Shown here piece by piece: positions 1 through 7,630 of a DNA stretch of 64,000 bases. The stretch lies in NCBI RefSeq assembly GCF_009729015.1, contig NZ_CP045482.1:1546001-1610000 (forward strand), written 5' to 3'. Position numbers and translations under genes: made by a program. Under the pieces are notes generated by a model. The model was not told where the DNA came from. It saw only the letters and a program-made list of their open reading frames with translations, and searched no databases. The first letter of the stretch is position 1. Each line of letters starts with the position of its first letter. The DNA comes from Acidianus ambivalens (GTDB lineage Archaea > Thermoproteota > Thermoprotei_A > Sulfolobales > Sulfolobaceae).

Positions 1-374
1 CAATTTCTAGGACCCTTCTTTAATCTTATTACTTCCTCTCCCCACTTCTTTTTACCTTGGTAAGTCTCTATAATTACTCTTGCACCGTCTACAAAGTAAT
101 CGTCTGTTTCATTTTTCTTATATAACGTAACTAATGAAGGTGGATTAAGTTGTTTTTCTTGAGTAGTAGAAGGATAAGCATCAGTCAAATATAAGTCTAT
201 TTTTTCCTCCCTAATTTCTCCTCCCCATATTTTTTTCTCTGTCAATCTTCTAGCTTTCAATGCCCCAATAATTGACGAAGATGGTATATAGTCTAATGAT
301 CTATAATAATTTCCAGAAGAATAGTTTATTACTAGAGGCGTTTCATTTTTTACCTTAACTAAGTAGTGCATCAT
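1..374 (-). CDS. Type III CRISPR RAMP protein, Csx10/Csm5-like (partial, runs off left edge)
   Basis: An open frame starts at the tandem ATG at 374/371 and stays open to base 1, so only about 124 N-terminal residues are visible. The product begins MMHYLVKVKNETPLVIN and continues with an IPSSSIIGALKARR stretch, the usual RAMP pattern of a first beta strand followed by an (I)PGSS-(I)-G-alpha element (family knowledge). The start overlaps the end of the upstream RAMP gene by 20 nt, which implies translational coupling in the cas10 operon. In type III complexes such proteins form the backbone or the 5'-handle-binding cap. Assignment to Csx10 rather than Csm4/Csm5 is inference, because the Gly-rich C-terminus lies outside the window. 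Confidence 0.6.
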   Translation of the reverse strand, partial: MMHYLVKVKNETPLVINYSSGNYYRSLDYIPSSSIIGALKARRLTEKKIWGGEIREEKIDLYLTDAYPSTTQEKQLNPPSLVTLYKKNETDDYFVDGARVIIETYQGKKKWGEEVIRLKKGPRN

Positions 375-885
375 CTAATTTCACCTCCTCTACTATTCCT
401 ATACCTTTACTTCCTCCCCAACCTATTGTTGAATATTTCATTAATAATAAGGCCTTCTTCAAGCACTCTCTCTCATCTTTCGTTAGGTCTACTAAAGGAA
501 TTATATCAAACCTTATTTCAATATCACCTGGTATTATTTCATACGAGAATAAAGCCCCCTTTTCTACTATACCCAACTCTTTGTTAACCTTTATTCCATA
601 TCTTACTTTTTTCTTTTTCTCTTCAGTAATGTATCCCCAACCTACTACTACTTTTGACATAATGCTTTTCTCCCCAAATTCTGAGCCTAGGATAGACGTG
701 TCGCAGTCTAAGACCTTCATATTTTTCCTAATAAGTCCTTTAATGCTAGATCCGGGTATTACGTAAATCTTATTATCGTATTTTATAAAGATAGCCCTCA
801 AATCTACATCATAATTATCTATACTGGTGTTGTTAGTGTGTCCTCTCAAGTTATAAACTTTTAAGACATTTTCATAGGCTTTCAT
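355..885 (-). CDS. Type III CRISPR RAMP protein, Csm3/Cas7-like
   Basis: 176 aa, small for a Cas7-type RAMP. It shows two RAMP hallmarks: IPGSSIKGLIR near residues 43-53 and the glycine-rich GWGGSKGIGIVEEV loop near the C-terminus. Cas7/Csm3 family members form the repeated backbone along the crRNA and usually carry an Asp that cuts target RNA; residues such as the DCDTS stretch around position 60 are candidates, but I cannot assign the catalytic Asp without an alignment. The start overlaps the end of cas10 by 4 nt (ATGA type) and the 3' end overlaps the next RAMP gene, so three genes are packed as one operon. The subtype (III-D-like versus III-B) remains open. Confidence 0.75.
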   Translation of the reverse strand: MKAYENVLKVYNLRGHTNNTSIDNYDVDLRAIFIKYDNKIYVIPGSSIKGLIRKNMKVLDCDTSILGSEFGEKSIMSKVVVGWGYITEEKKKKVRYGIKVNKELGIVEKGALFSYEIIPGDIEIRFDIIPLVDLTKDERECLKKALLLMKYSTIGWGGSKGIGIVEEVKLDDALLS

Positions 886-3428
886 GTTGGATCACCATTT
901 GGATTCCATGGGACTCTATAATATTCCTGTCCATCAAAATTTTTCTGTTCTAGGCTACTCATTAAAGTACCCAACAATACGAGATAACCTTGTATGTCAT
1001 ATCCTCTTTTAATGACATCATTGATAGTTTTCATTACTGTCTCTAATGAATCTGAATTATTTCTCGCAACGTCATAAAATATTCTTATTCTATCGCCTTC
1101 CAGCTTGATGTAATCAAAAATTTTTCTAGAAGAAATTCCTGCATTTTCAAATCTTGCTATAGTGTCATATATCTCTTTCATATCGCTGCCAAGAACGCAT
1201 ATACCTTTATTGTTTTTAATGCGCTCCAGTAATCCAAACGATTTTTCATCCATTATTGTTGATATTACTCCAGTGCCGAAGAACTGGTCTTGGAATACCT
1301 TTTTTGATACAGTTTTTGATACATGCTCTAGTTCTTCTGCCATTTCCCTAGCTAAGAATATTGGAAAAGACGTATTCTTATAAATATAAGCTCCTACTGA
1401 AATTCCAAACCATTGATATGGTTTTTTACTCGATATCATTTCAGCTATATCTTTATATTCAGATTTAAGGTTCCTACAAATTCTTCCGCCGATTCTTACT
1501 AATGCCTCGTCCACATAATATAAAAACGGAACAAGCTCTTGAGATGTAAGTAGCAACGAAAAATCATCTCCCCCTAATAGTATCGGCTGAAACTCTATGA
1601 CAGGAACTTCAAAATGTTTGTAGAAATTTAGTGCTGTATTCTCTAAAGCATATAAAATTGAATAATATATCATGTATGTAAAGAATCTATTTATTTCCAA
1701 ATATTGTGTAAGCGTTGTTGCAGTAGACTTTAATTGTCCAAAATTGTCTCCGTCTCCCACTATTATTGTGGGGAACCTTCTCTTTTTCAGATCTACTTCT
1801 TCCCCAGAGAAGTCTTTGTTTAAATCATCTACAGTATCCCACACTCTTATCGATATTTTTCTTTCGTTTCTCTTATTTAATTCTTCAATAAGTTTATAAA
1901 TTCTTAATCTTTTAATTTTTCCTGAGATCTCAGTATCGCTATTCTTTCCCTTTACCATTGAGACGAAGGTTTTGTAGAATTTTTCCGCAGTCTTACAACT
2001 CTCACATTCATCACCGTCATCTGCGTAATTTATTCTGCACTTTTTACATATCTTATCAACTGGAATTGTGCTCTTATTTTGTAAATTGACGCTCGAAGAA
2101 CTTTTTATTACACCGGGGGAACTTAAGAACTTATTTATAAGACTACCAAATCCTCTTAACGAGTCTCTAAGATAAGGATCAGTTGATCCCCAGCCTTTCC
2201 AATTTTCTTCTGGACCTAAGTGTGCCTCTGCAAATTTAAATTCCATTTTATTCTCCTTATATGTGTCAAATGGGCTTAGATCTAGGCTTTTGATTAATTC
2301 CCCAGAGTTAAAAGAAGAAGGAATTATTGCTAATAAGGAACCCCCTTCATCGCTTATTACTGCCTCTTTACCTATTTTTGATTTAATATAATCTGAAACG
2401 TCGTGAATTAAAGAGTCTATCATAATACTATATCCTGCGTAAACTGAAAGTTCTCTCCCTCTGTTTAAATACGACTTTATGCTGGGAATTTCAAAGTGAT
2501 ATAACGCCAAAAGTTTCTTTCCACTGCATAACTCATTTTCAGCATTTCTTAGTTTTAATGCCAGATCTATAGCCTTATTTTCATTGTCTGACAAGAAACC
2601 ATAAGTCCTTAATTCTTCACTGTCTTCATCGTTTTCGACTACCTTATTTTTTATCTCATTAATGTAATCTTTTCCGCCAATATCGTAAAGGTCTTGAAGT
2701 TTTTCGGCAAAATCAAGAAATTTTTCAAAAACTTCTCTATTCCTAGGCAAGAACGTTCTTGATGAAGCACTAGCTTTATCGGCATATGATATTATCCACT
2801 CTATAAAGTTTTGAGGCTTATTAGTATACTTATAACCATAGTGATGTCTAGATGAGGCTTCACTTAGCGCGTTAGCTAACCTCTCATTAATATCTTTAAA
2901 TAAAGCGTAAACTATTTCTTTAGTACGCTGAGTATGTCCGACCGGTGGAGGTTTTCCTATGTCATGAAGCAAAGCTGCTACCCTTACAAATCCCCTAAGA
3001 AGCTCCCTATCAGAAAAATCTATATCGTATGCCTTTAATTCACCGCATTTATTATCGTAATAGGATAAAGCGGCAGCCACGGCAAATGCTGACGTAGTCA
3101 ACATATGATCGGCTAAAGAATTAACAAAACCTGGAAATCTGGTATCAGCTGGGGTATTTACAAGGCCTAATTCTTCATCCTTTTGTGCACTCGTTCCAAA
3201 GACCGAATTAAAGTAGTACCTCTCCCACTCCTCATTGATTTCATCGACTATTCTATCAGCTACTTTGTTAAGGAAATTACCACATTTCTTGATATCTTGC
3301 TTGCAGTCTGTAGAATTTATACTTCTTATTATATTTACCAGGAGATTTTTTGTATTTTCCCTTATGCTATCAGTAACCTTATTCCTTCCATATAGTGTAA
3401 GGGGGTCTATTCTAATGTAATAATTCAT
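882..3428 (-). CDS. cas10: Cas10, large subunit of type III CRISPR complex (HD nuclease plus cyclic-oligoadenylate palm)
   Basis: 848 aa. An N-terminal HD domain carries LLHDIGKPPPVGH (His155-Asp156), the motif of the ssDNase. A treble-clef zinc site is visible at Cys461/464/475/478. The C-terminal palm has VGDGDNFG near 557-564 and the GGDD catalytic motif at 619-622 (ILLGGDDFSLL), expected to make cyclic oligoadenylates from ATP when target RNA is bound. Both activities look intact. This fits the nearby Csx1 (CARF-HEPN) and CARF-like/PIN genes, which would be the receptors. It is the first gene of a tightly overlapping operon with two RAMP genes. Low similarity to textbook Cmr2/Csm1 in the middle region leaves the subtype uncertain. 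Confidence 0.93.
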   Translation of the reverse strand: MNYYIRIDPLTLYGRNKVTDSIRENTKNLLVNIIRSINSTDCKQDIKKCGNFLNKVADRIVDEINEEWERYYFNSVFGTSAQKDEELGLVNTPADTRFPGFVNSLADHMLTTSAFAVAAALSYYDNKCGELKAYDIDFSDRELLRGFVRVAALLHDIGKPPPVGHTQRTKEIVYALFKDINERLANALSEASSRHHYGYKYTNKPQNFIEWIISYADKASASSRTFLPRNREVFEKFLDFAEKLQDLYDIGGKDYINEIKNKVVENDEDSEELRTYGFLSDNENKAIDLALKLRNAENELCSGKKLLALYHFEIPSIKSYLNRGRELSVYAGYSIMIDSLIHDVSDYIKSKIGKEAVISDEGGSLLAIIPSSFNSGELIKSLDLSPFDTYKENKMEFKFAEAHLGPEENWKGWGSTDPYLRDSLRGFGSLINKFLSSPGVIKSSSSVNLQNKSTIPVDKICKKCRINYADDGDECESCKTAEKFYKTFVSMVKGKNSDTEISGKIKRLRIYKLIEELNKRNERKISIRVWDTVDDLNKDFSGEEVDLKKRRFPTIIVGDGDNFGQLKSTATTLTQYLEINRFFTYMIYYSILYALENTALNFYKHFEVPVIEFQPILLGGDDFSLLLTSQELVPFLYYVDEALVRIGGRICRNLKSEYKDIAEMISSKKPYQWFGISVGAYIYKNTSFPIFLAREMAEELEHVSKTVSKKVFQDQFFGTGVISTIMDEKSFGLLERIKNNKGICVLGSDMKEIYDTIARFENAGISSRKIFDYIKLEGDRIRIFYDVARNNSDSLETVMKTINDVIKRGYDIQGYLVLLGTLMSSLEQKNFDGQEYYRVPWNPNGDPT

Positions 3429-3450
3429 GACAATATTTCTGTGATATTTC

Positions 3451-3460
3451 TATATTAAAT
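3451..3460 (-). promoter_or_regulatory. Probable TATA box for the cas10 operon
   Basis: On the minus strand ATTTAATATA lies 23-32 nt before the cas10 ATG, the spacing expected for a leaderless archaeal transcript. No Shine-Dalgarno-like sequence precedes the ATG, which agrees with leaderless initiation. Confidence 0.45.
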
Positions 3461-3589
3461 TAATTATGCTTGTCTCATCATTTTATTACCTCATATCTTT
3501 ACAGAATGTAAGCTCATGAGAGTTTTTAAGTGGGAAAACATAATAAGGTGCCTCATTTATGAAGCTTTTGAAATACACTCCTTGATATA

Positions 3590-3706
3590 CTTCAATTTTT
3601 CTTAAGATTACGTTAAGCTTACTCTTAATTCTACAGCTGATTTAGAATTTATACCAAAGAAGTTAGTTTATATCTAAGAAAATTCCACTAGCTCACAAAG
3701 CATGAA
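3590..3706 (+). repeat. Dispersed ~110-bp noncoding element, copy A
   Basis: This AT-rich stretch aligns with three other places in the window (7462-7570, 14351-14455, 38548-38656). Shared blocks include TTCAATTTTTCT, a GTTAA..T.ACT.TTAA block, the core TTTAGAATTTAT, TCTAAGAAAATT and an end near CACAAAGCATGAA. All copies have the same orientation and no coding potential. Copy A sits between cas10 and vapC and fills most of the 390-bp gap. It may be a decayed mobile-element remnant or a conserved regulatory region. Confidence 0.55.
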
Positions 3707-3818
3707 AGGTGCTTCAAATACTCTATTATAATTATTTTGGATTTTATATAAATATATTATTTATCTCTATTCTCTTATATCTAAAAACTATTAAAAATTA
3801 GATTTCATACTATTATTG

Positions 3819-4211
3819 TTATTTTATAATCTCGTCTACAGATAAAACTTTCAAATCCTTCTCTACTGCTTTCCTGAGCTTATTATCCTCAGTAATTAAA
3901 GGCAAATCAAGCTTCCTTGCCAACCAAACGTAGGAAGCGTCGTAAAAAGTTATGCCATAATCAAGTGCAATCTCCTCGGTCTCCTTGCAGTTTACGTCCT
4001 CTAGGTTCATGGTATTTAACACTTTGGAAATGAAAGAGAGTAATCTTAACCCTTCTTCCCTGCTTATCCTTTTGTGAAGAAACACCTCTTTCCAAACTAT
4101 ATTCCCCAGCTCGAACTTCGCCAGAAATACTGTATAATTTCCTCCAAGAAGTTCAATTTTACCCTTCGTTAGCAGTGAATAAATTGATGAAGAATCAAAA
4201 ACGTAACTCAA
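3819..4211 (-). CDS. vapC: VapC-type PIN-domain toxin
   Basis: 130 aa PIN-domain ribonuclease, the toxin half of a VapBC pair. Acidic residues expected for metal binding are visible: YVFDSSSIY near the N-terminus (Asp6), ITFYDASYVWLA (Asp about position 94) and LITEDNKL (Glu/Asp about 114). The length is typical. The antitoxin gene lies immediately upstream in the same direction, separated by 57 nt. VapC toxins usually cut tRNA or rRNA when freed from VapB. The pair sits between cas10 and the CRISPR ancillary genes, a common location for toxin-antitoxin modules that stabilise defence islands. Confidence 0.85.
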   Translation of the reverse strand: MSYVFDSSSIYSLLTKGKIELLGGNYTVFLAKFELGNIVWKEVFLHKRISREEGLRLLSFISKVLNTMNLEDVNCKETEEIALDYGITFYDASYVWLARKLDLPLITEDNKLRKAVEKDLKVLSVDEIIK

Positions 4212-4268
4212 GCGTTATCTACCTAGGATTAAATAACGCGTGGCTCAAGTATTATCTCCATTTTTTAT

Positions 4269-4499
4269 TTAGCGCTCATCCCTGTCTTCTCTAATTTCCT
4301 TGATTACGTCCTCGATAGGTATTTTACTCAGAACCTCCTTAATTTCCTTAGCCTCCTTCTCTAGCTCTTTAGCTTTAGCCTTCTTTACTTCATTTATTAA
4401 AGCTCTCCTTACTACTTCCGCCTCGTCGATGTTATATTTTTCCAACTCTTTCTTCAGCTCTTCTGGAATCCTTACCGAGATTACCACGCTTTTGCCCAT
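4269..4499 (-). CDS. vapB: VapB-type ribbon-helix-helix antitoxin
   Basis: About 76 aa from the ATG at 4499. The N-terminus MGKSVVISVRIPEELKKELE is a CopG/RHH DNA-binding domain; the charged helical tail would wrap VapC. A longer frame opens at 4547, but the chosen ATG is supported by a TATA-like CTATTTATTTT about 25 nt upstream, as for a leaderless transcript. A perfect inverted repeat at 4529-4545 lies just upstream of that TATA element and may be the autoregulatory operator. Located directly upstream of vapC. Confidence 0.8.
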   Translation of the reverse strand: MGKSVVISVRIPEELKKELEKYNIDEAEVVRRALINEVKKAKAKELEKEAKEIKEVLSKIPIEDVIKEIREDRDER

Positions 4500-4528
4500 A
4501 ATATGAAGTTGTCTCGTGAAAATAAATA

Positions 4529-4545
4529 GTTTACTTTTTGTAAAC
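4529..4545. promoter_or_regulatory. Palindromic putative operator upstream of vapB
   Basis: GTTTAC-TTTTT-GTAAAC is a perfect 6-bp inverted repeat with a 5-nt spacer. It lies immediately upstream of the TATA-like element of vapB, where RHH antitoxins normally bind to repress their own operon. Binding is inferred. Confidence 0.45.
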
Positions 4546-4579
4546 ACGACTTCTTATTATCTACTAGCTATTAGAACTT

Positions 4580-5410
4580 CTAAACAAACCTCACCCTGGT
4601 ATATACTGAAGGCAGTCCATTTTTATTCCAAGCACTATCTAAACCCACTGTTAAGTTTTGACTTAGAAACCTAACGAACTTCTTTTCGTTAACCCACGCT
4701 GGAACTAAAGGTTTATATAAAGGATCTGTATCCCTACTCCAATAATAGTAAATCAAGGACAGAAATTCTTTGACGTCACGTAGTGGTGTGAGATACATAT
4801 CGAGGGGAATAAAGAAACCCGGTACTGGAAAGCCTATTATTCCTCCATTGACTATACCTCTAATAATGTGCATATGATTGCCGTGTACTAGAGTTTGAAT
4901 CGCTTGGTTTCGTAATAGATTACCTAAAATTGCTTGAGTCAAAGTAAATGCTGTATATTCACACAAACTCTCATCTTCTGGTAAATAACTATATGTCCCA
5001 GAAGAAGTCCTCCAATCTTCTATCACGTGATGAGTTAGTTCGTGTATGAAAATTAAAGATATGTAAAATGGAAAGATGTCCGCTTTAATGCCCACATTAT
5101 TAAGGCAATTATTTAAGAGGTCTATGTCATTCTTTATCTCTTGCCATATTAAGTAAATTCCCCAATTGTTCTTATCAACAGAATACGGAATGTAGTAAGC
5201 TAGAATTCTTCTGCAATCTTTATATTCCTTATATTCTACAATCTTTCCATTTTCATATGCGGACTTCCAAGACCATTTAGCCCTTTCTAAAAATCTTTTT
5301 ATTGGATTCGGCTCTAGATTTGGCTCTTTACCCGGAGAAAAGCTTAAGTTAGTTGGCTTCCACTCACTACCTGGAGAAAAGCTTAAGTCAATTTCCGGTA
5401 GGGAATCCAT
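4580..5410 (-). CDS. Putative HEXXH zinc metallopeptidase in the CRISPR type III neighbourhood
   Basis: 276 aa; I do not recognise the family. A clear HELTHH zinc-binding helix occupies residues 123-128, with acidic candidates for a third ligand 20-24 residues later (EDESLCEYTAF, Glu147 or Glu151), the pattern of gluzincin-type peptidases. The N-terminus holds a duplicated segment, LSFSPG at residues 9-14 and again at 22-27, encoded by two 19-bp direct repeats at 5331-5349 and 5370-5388. No signal peptide is seen. It lies between vapB (downstream) and csx1 (186 nt upstream), same strand. A role as a CRISPR-associated protease is inference from position only. Confidence 0.5.
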   Translation of the reverse strand: MDSLPEIDLSFSPGSEWKPTNLSFSPGKEPNLEPNPIKRFLERAKWSWKSAYENGKIVEYKEYKDCRRILAYYIPYSVDKNNWGIYLIWQEIKNDIDLLNNCLNNVGIKADIFPFYISLIFIHELTHHVIEDWRTSSGTYSYLPEDESLCEYTAFTLTQAILGNLLRNQAIQTLVHGNHMHIIRGIVNGGIIGFPVPGFFIPLDMYLTPLRDVKEFLSLIYYYWSRDTDPLYKPLVPAWVNEKKFVRFLSQNLTVGLDSAWNKNGLPSVYTRVRFV

Positions 5411-5595
5411 GACTATCTATTAATAAGTTTTAGACGAAGATATAAGGAGATAAAATTGCTCTTACCAAGACAAACATAGTTTGTAATCTCTTGCCAGAAG
5501 TTCTACAAACCTTATAATTAGCTTTCTATAACCAAGAAATCTTTGAGATTACTAGCCAGTTAAGAATTTGTTCATAAAAATCGAGAAAAGCAAAA

Positions 5596-6852
5596 TTATC
5601 CTAAATGCTCTTCCACATTTCCAATACAGTTACAATTTCCATCAGTATAACTTACGCAAATATCTTCTCCGCATTTCCAAAGGAATGTCACGTTCTGCTC
5701 AAAACCGCCGTGAGCTATTAGGTTCCTTTTATCTGCTGAGCATACACTAGGCGAGTCAATGCCAAGGATTTTTGCATAGAGAGTTGGAGAGTTGGGAATT
5801 TTATCTTTTTCCTTCTTTATTTTATCTATTTCGTTTAGAATAACATATTTTACAGAGTCTGAAGTTGAGTAATTCTCAGCCATTTCATGGATTTCGCTTA
5901 TTTTATTATTACCTTGAGCTATATGACTGGCAATCCTAAGTAACGAGTGTAAATAACTTATCTCAATAGGAATATTTTCGTCGTAAATTACTTTGCCGTC
6001 CTCAAACTTTAACTGTACCGCGAAGTTGTTGAAGCTTAATTTTCTGAGAATATTATCTATGATGTTCAAACAGTTATTAATGTCGCTCTTCTTTAATATT
6101 AAATATAGGAATATTCCGGCGGATAAGGCATTAACAATGTAGTAAATGAAATCTGCATTGCATGAGCTAGTATTTACGTCCTCTGAGTTCGCTTTAAGTG
6201 AATTATATATTACTTTAAATACCTTATTTTTTATTACGTTTTTGCTCTCACTAGACAAGAAAGGCGACAAAATTGACAATAAAGCTTGCCTCACAGTAAT
6301 TTTCTCAGAGTATATATTATCTATGGTATAAGGGCCTTTATTAGGTTTAATTACCGGTTCAGAATCATATATTGTTAAATTAACTCCGTTCTTCTTGTTT
6401 TCTACAATATAAGTATATACAGCAAGCCTTATTGCATCTGTTGCTAATAAAGGCATGTAGTTTATTCCGTGAGTAATATCTATGTAAATTTCGTCCGGCT
6501 TATTCTCTTCAAGGATTTTTAGCGAGTTAAAGTATATGAAATTGAAATAAAGAGTGTTTTTCCTATCCTTTTGAATGAACCTAGTACTGAAAACGTTTGG
6601 AGCAATTAATAGGTCAAATTTATTACCCAGCTTTTGAGTCACTTTTTGTGTTACAGAATTTCTACAACAATTATAATCATTACAGTTAGTATCACATAAG
6701 CTTAGCCCGGCATAAACTACTACTTTATCAATGTTTAATGCTTGAGATATTGCAAGAAAGGAAGCATTAGTATTGTATTCTTTCCCTTTTACTGAATAGG
6801 TTACGTCATCGTACCCTGTAGGATCCCCTATAGGTGCAAAAAGAATCTTCAT
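5596..6852 (-). CDS. csx1: Csx1-family CARF-HEPN ribonuclease
   Basis: 418 aa. The N-terminal half is a CARF Rossmann-like sensor: MKILFAPIGDP at the start and YIDITHGINYMPLL at residues 123-136, the ligand-loop signature of Csx1 proteins. The C-terminal HEPN domain carries RNLIAH (Arg376 to His381), matching the R-X4-H RNase motif. Csx1 proteins bind cyclic oligoadenylate made by Cas10 and then degrade RNA nonspecifically, so the enzyme fits the intact GGDD Cas10 nearby. A TATA-like GATTTTAAAATG lies about 25-30 nt upstream of the ATG, consistent with its own leaderless promoter. The C-terminal tail is cysteine-rich. Confidence 0.9.
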   Translation of the reverse strand: MKILFAPIGDPTGYDDVTYSVKGKEYNTNASFLAISQALNIDKVVVYAGLSLCDTNCNDYNCCRNSVTQKVTQKLGNKFDLLIAPNVFSTRFIQKDRKNTLYFNFIYFNSLKILEENKPDEIYIDITHGINYMPLLATDAIRLAVYTYIVENKKNGVNLTIYDSEPVIKPNKGPYTIDNIYSEKITVRQALLSILSPFLSSESKNVIKNKVFKVIYNSLKANSEDVNTSSCNADFIYYIVNALSAGIFLYLILKKSDINNCLNIIDNILRKLSFNNFAVQLKFEDGKVIYDENIPIEISYLHSLLRIASHIAQGNNKISEIHEMAENYSTSDSVKYVILNEIDKIKKEKDKIPNSPTLYAKILGIDSPSVCSADKRNLIAHGGFEQNVTFLWKCGEDICVSYTDGNCNCIGNVEEHLG

Positions 6853-7630
6853 GAATTAAAATGGCTAAAAATCATTTTAAAATCTTTTCTAATCAGAGTA
6901 AATGTACTAGATTAATATCCTAAAAATCATTTTGCCAAACCAATTCATCCAAGAGATGTACCTCTACTATATGCTTGATTCCAGTATTTGCACACCGTTT
7001 AAATAATACTCCTTGTATCTTACAAGGAAATACGTTAGATAATAAATTTTAATACTTTATACTAATTATTTACTAAATATTTTTAATTTTAACTATTAAC
7101 AACAAATATTTAAACCTTTATAGTATAGAGAAGGTTTTGTCATCATTTTTTACGGCATAAATCTCTTTTAAGTTGATTTTAATTCTAACAACAACGACGT
7201 TTATGACCGTGTATTACGTAAAAGATAATTTATTAATCGTGAAGGGATTTACCACTAAAAATGAAGACGAAAAGTGAGAAGACGATTCTCCTCTATATCG
7301 TTTGCGGATTAATTAAAAGGTAGAAGCAAAATAAATTCTAAATCTTGCGTCGAGTTATAAGTTCCAATTGAGAAAGATTCCACAAAGCAGTCGATTATTA
7401 CTTCGCCTTCTTAAGATAGTGCAAACCCCCTTCTCAGTTGCTTTGTGGATTGCCTCATTTTTTCTTTCTCAGAAATGGCGTTAAACTTACTTTTAACTAA
7501 TTTAGAATTTATCTTGATCTAGTGAGTTTAAGATCGACAAAAATTCAACTAGTCCACAAAGCATGAATTAGTATAAGATCGTCCTCCCTCTAACTCCATG
7601 AATACACGGCGTAAAGCATTATCGTGCATA
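6853..7630. other. Long intergenic stretch with hairpin and short inverted repeats
   Basis: About 780 bp without a convincing gene. It holds a perfect 8-bp hairpin TCCTTGTA-tct-TACAAGGA at 7010-7028, an 11-bp sequence TCCACAAAGCA at 7379-7389 repeated at 7553-7563 and present in inverted form at 7439-7449, and dispersed-element copy B. A 24-codon frame around 7203 has no support. Confidence 0.5.
7462..7570 (+). repeat. Dispersed ~110-bp noncoding element, copy B
   Basis: Homologous to the copy at 3590-3706: TTTCTCAGAAAT, GCGTTAAACTTACTTTTAAC, TTTAGAATTTAT and CACAAAGCATGAA. In this copy the 11-bp TGCTTTGTGGA at 7439-7449 and its inverse at 7553-7563 flank the core, suggesting remnants of terminal inverted repeats. 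Confidence 0.5.

Noticed and set aside
7203..7277. 24-codon ORF (MTVYYVKDNLLIVKGF...)
   Set aside because: Too short, no promoter or ribosome site, surrounded by noncoding repeats.
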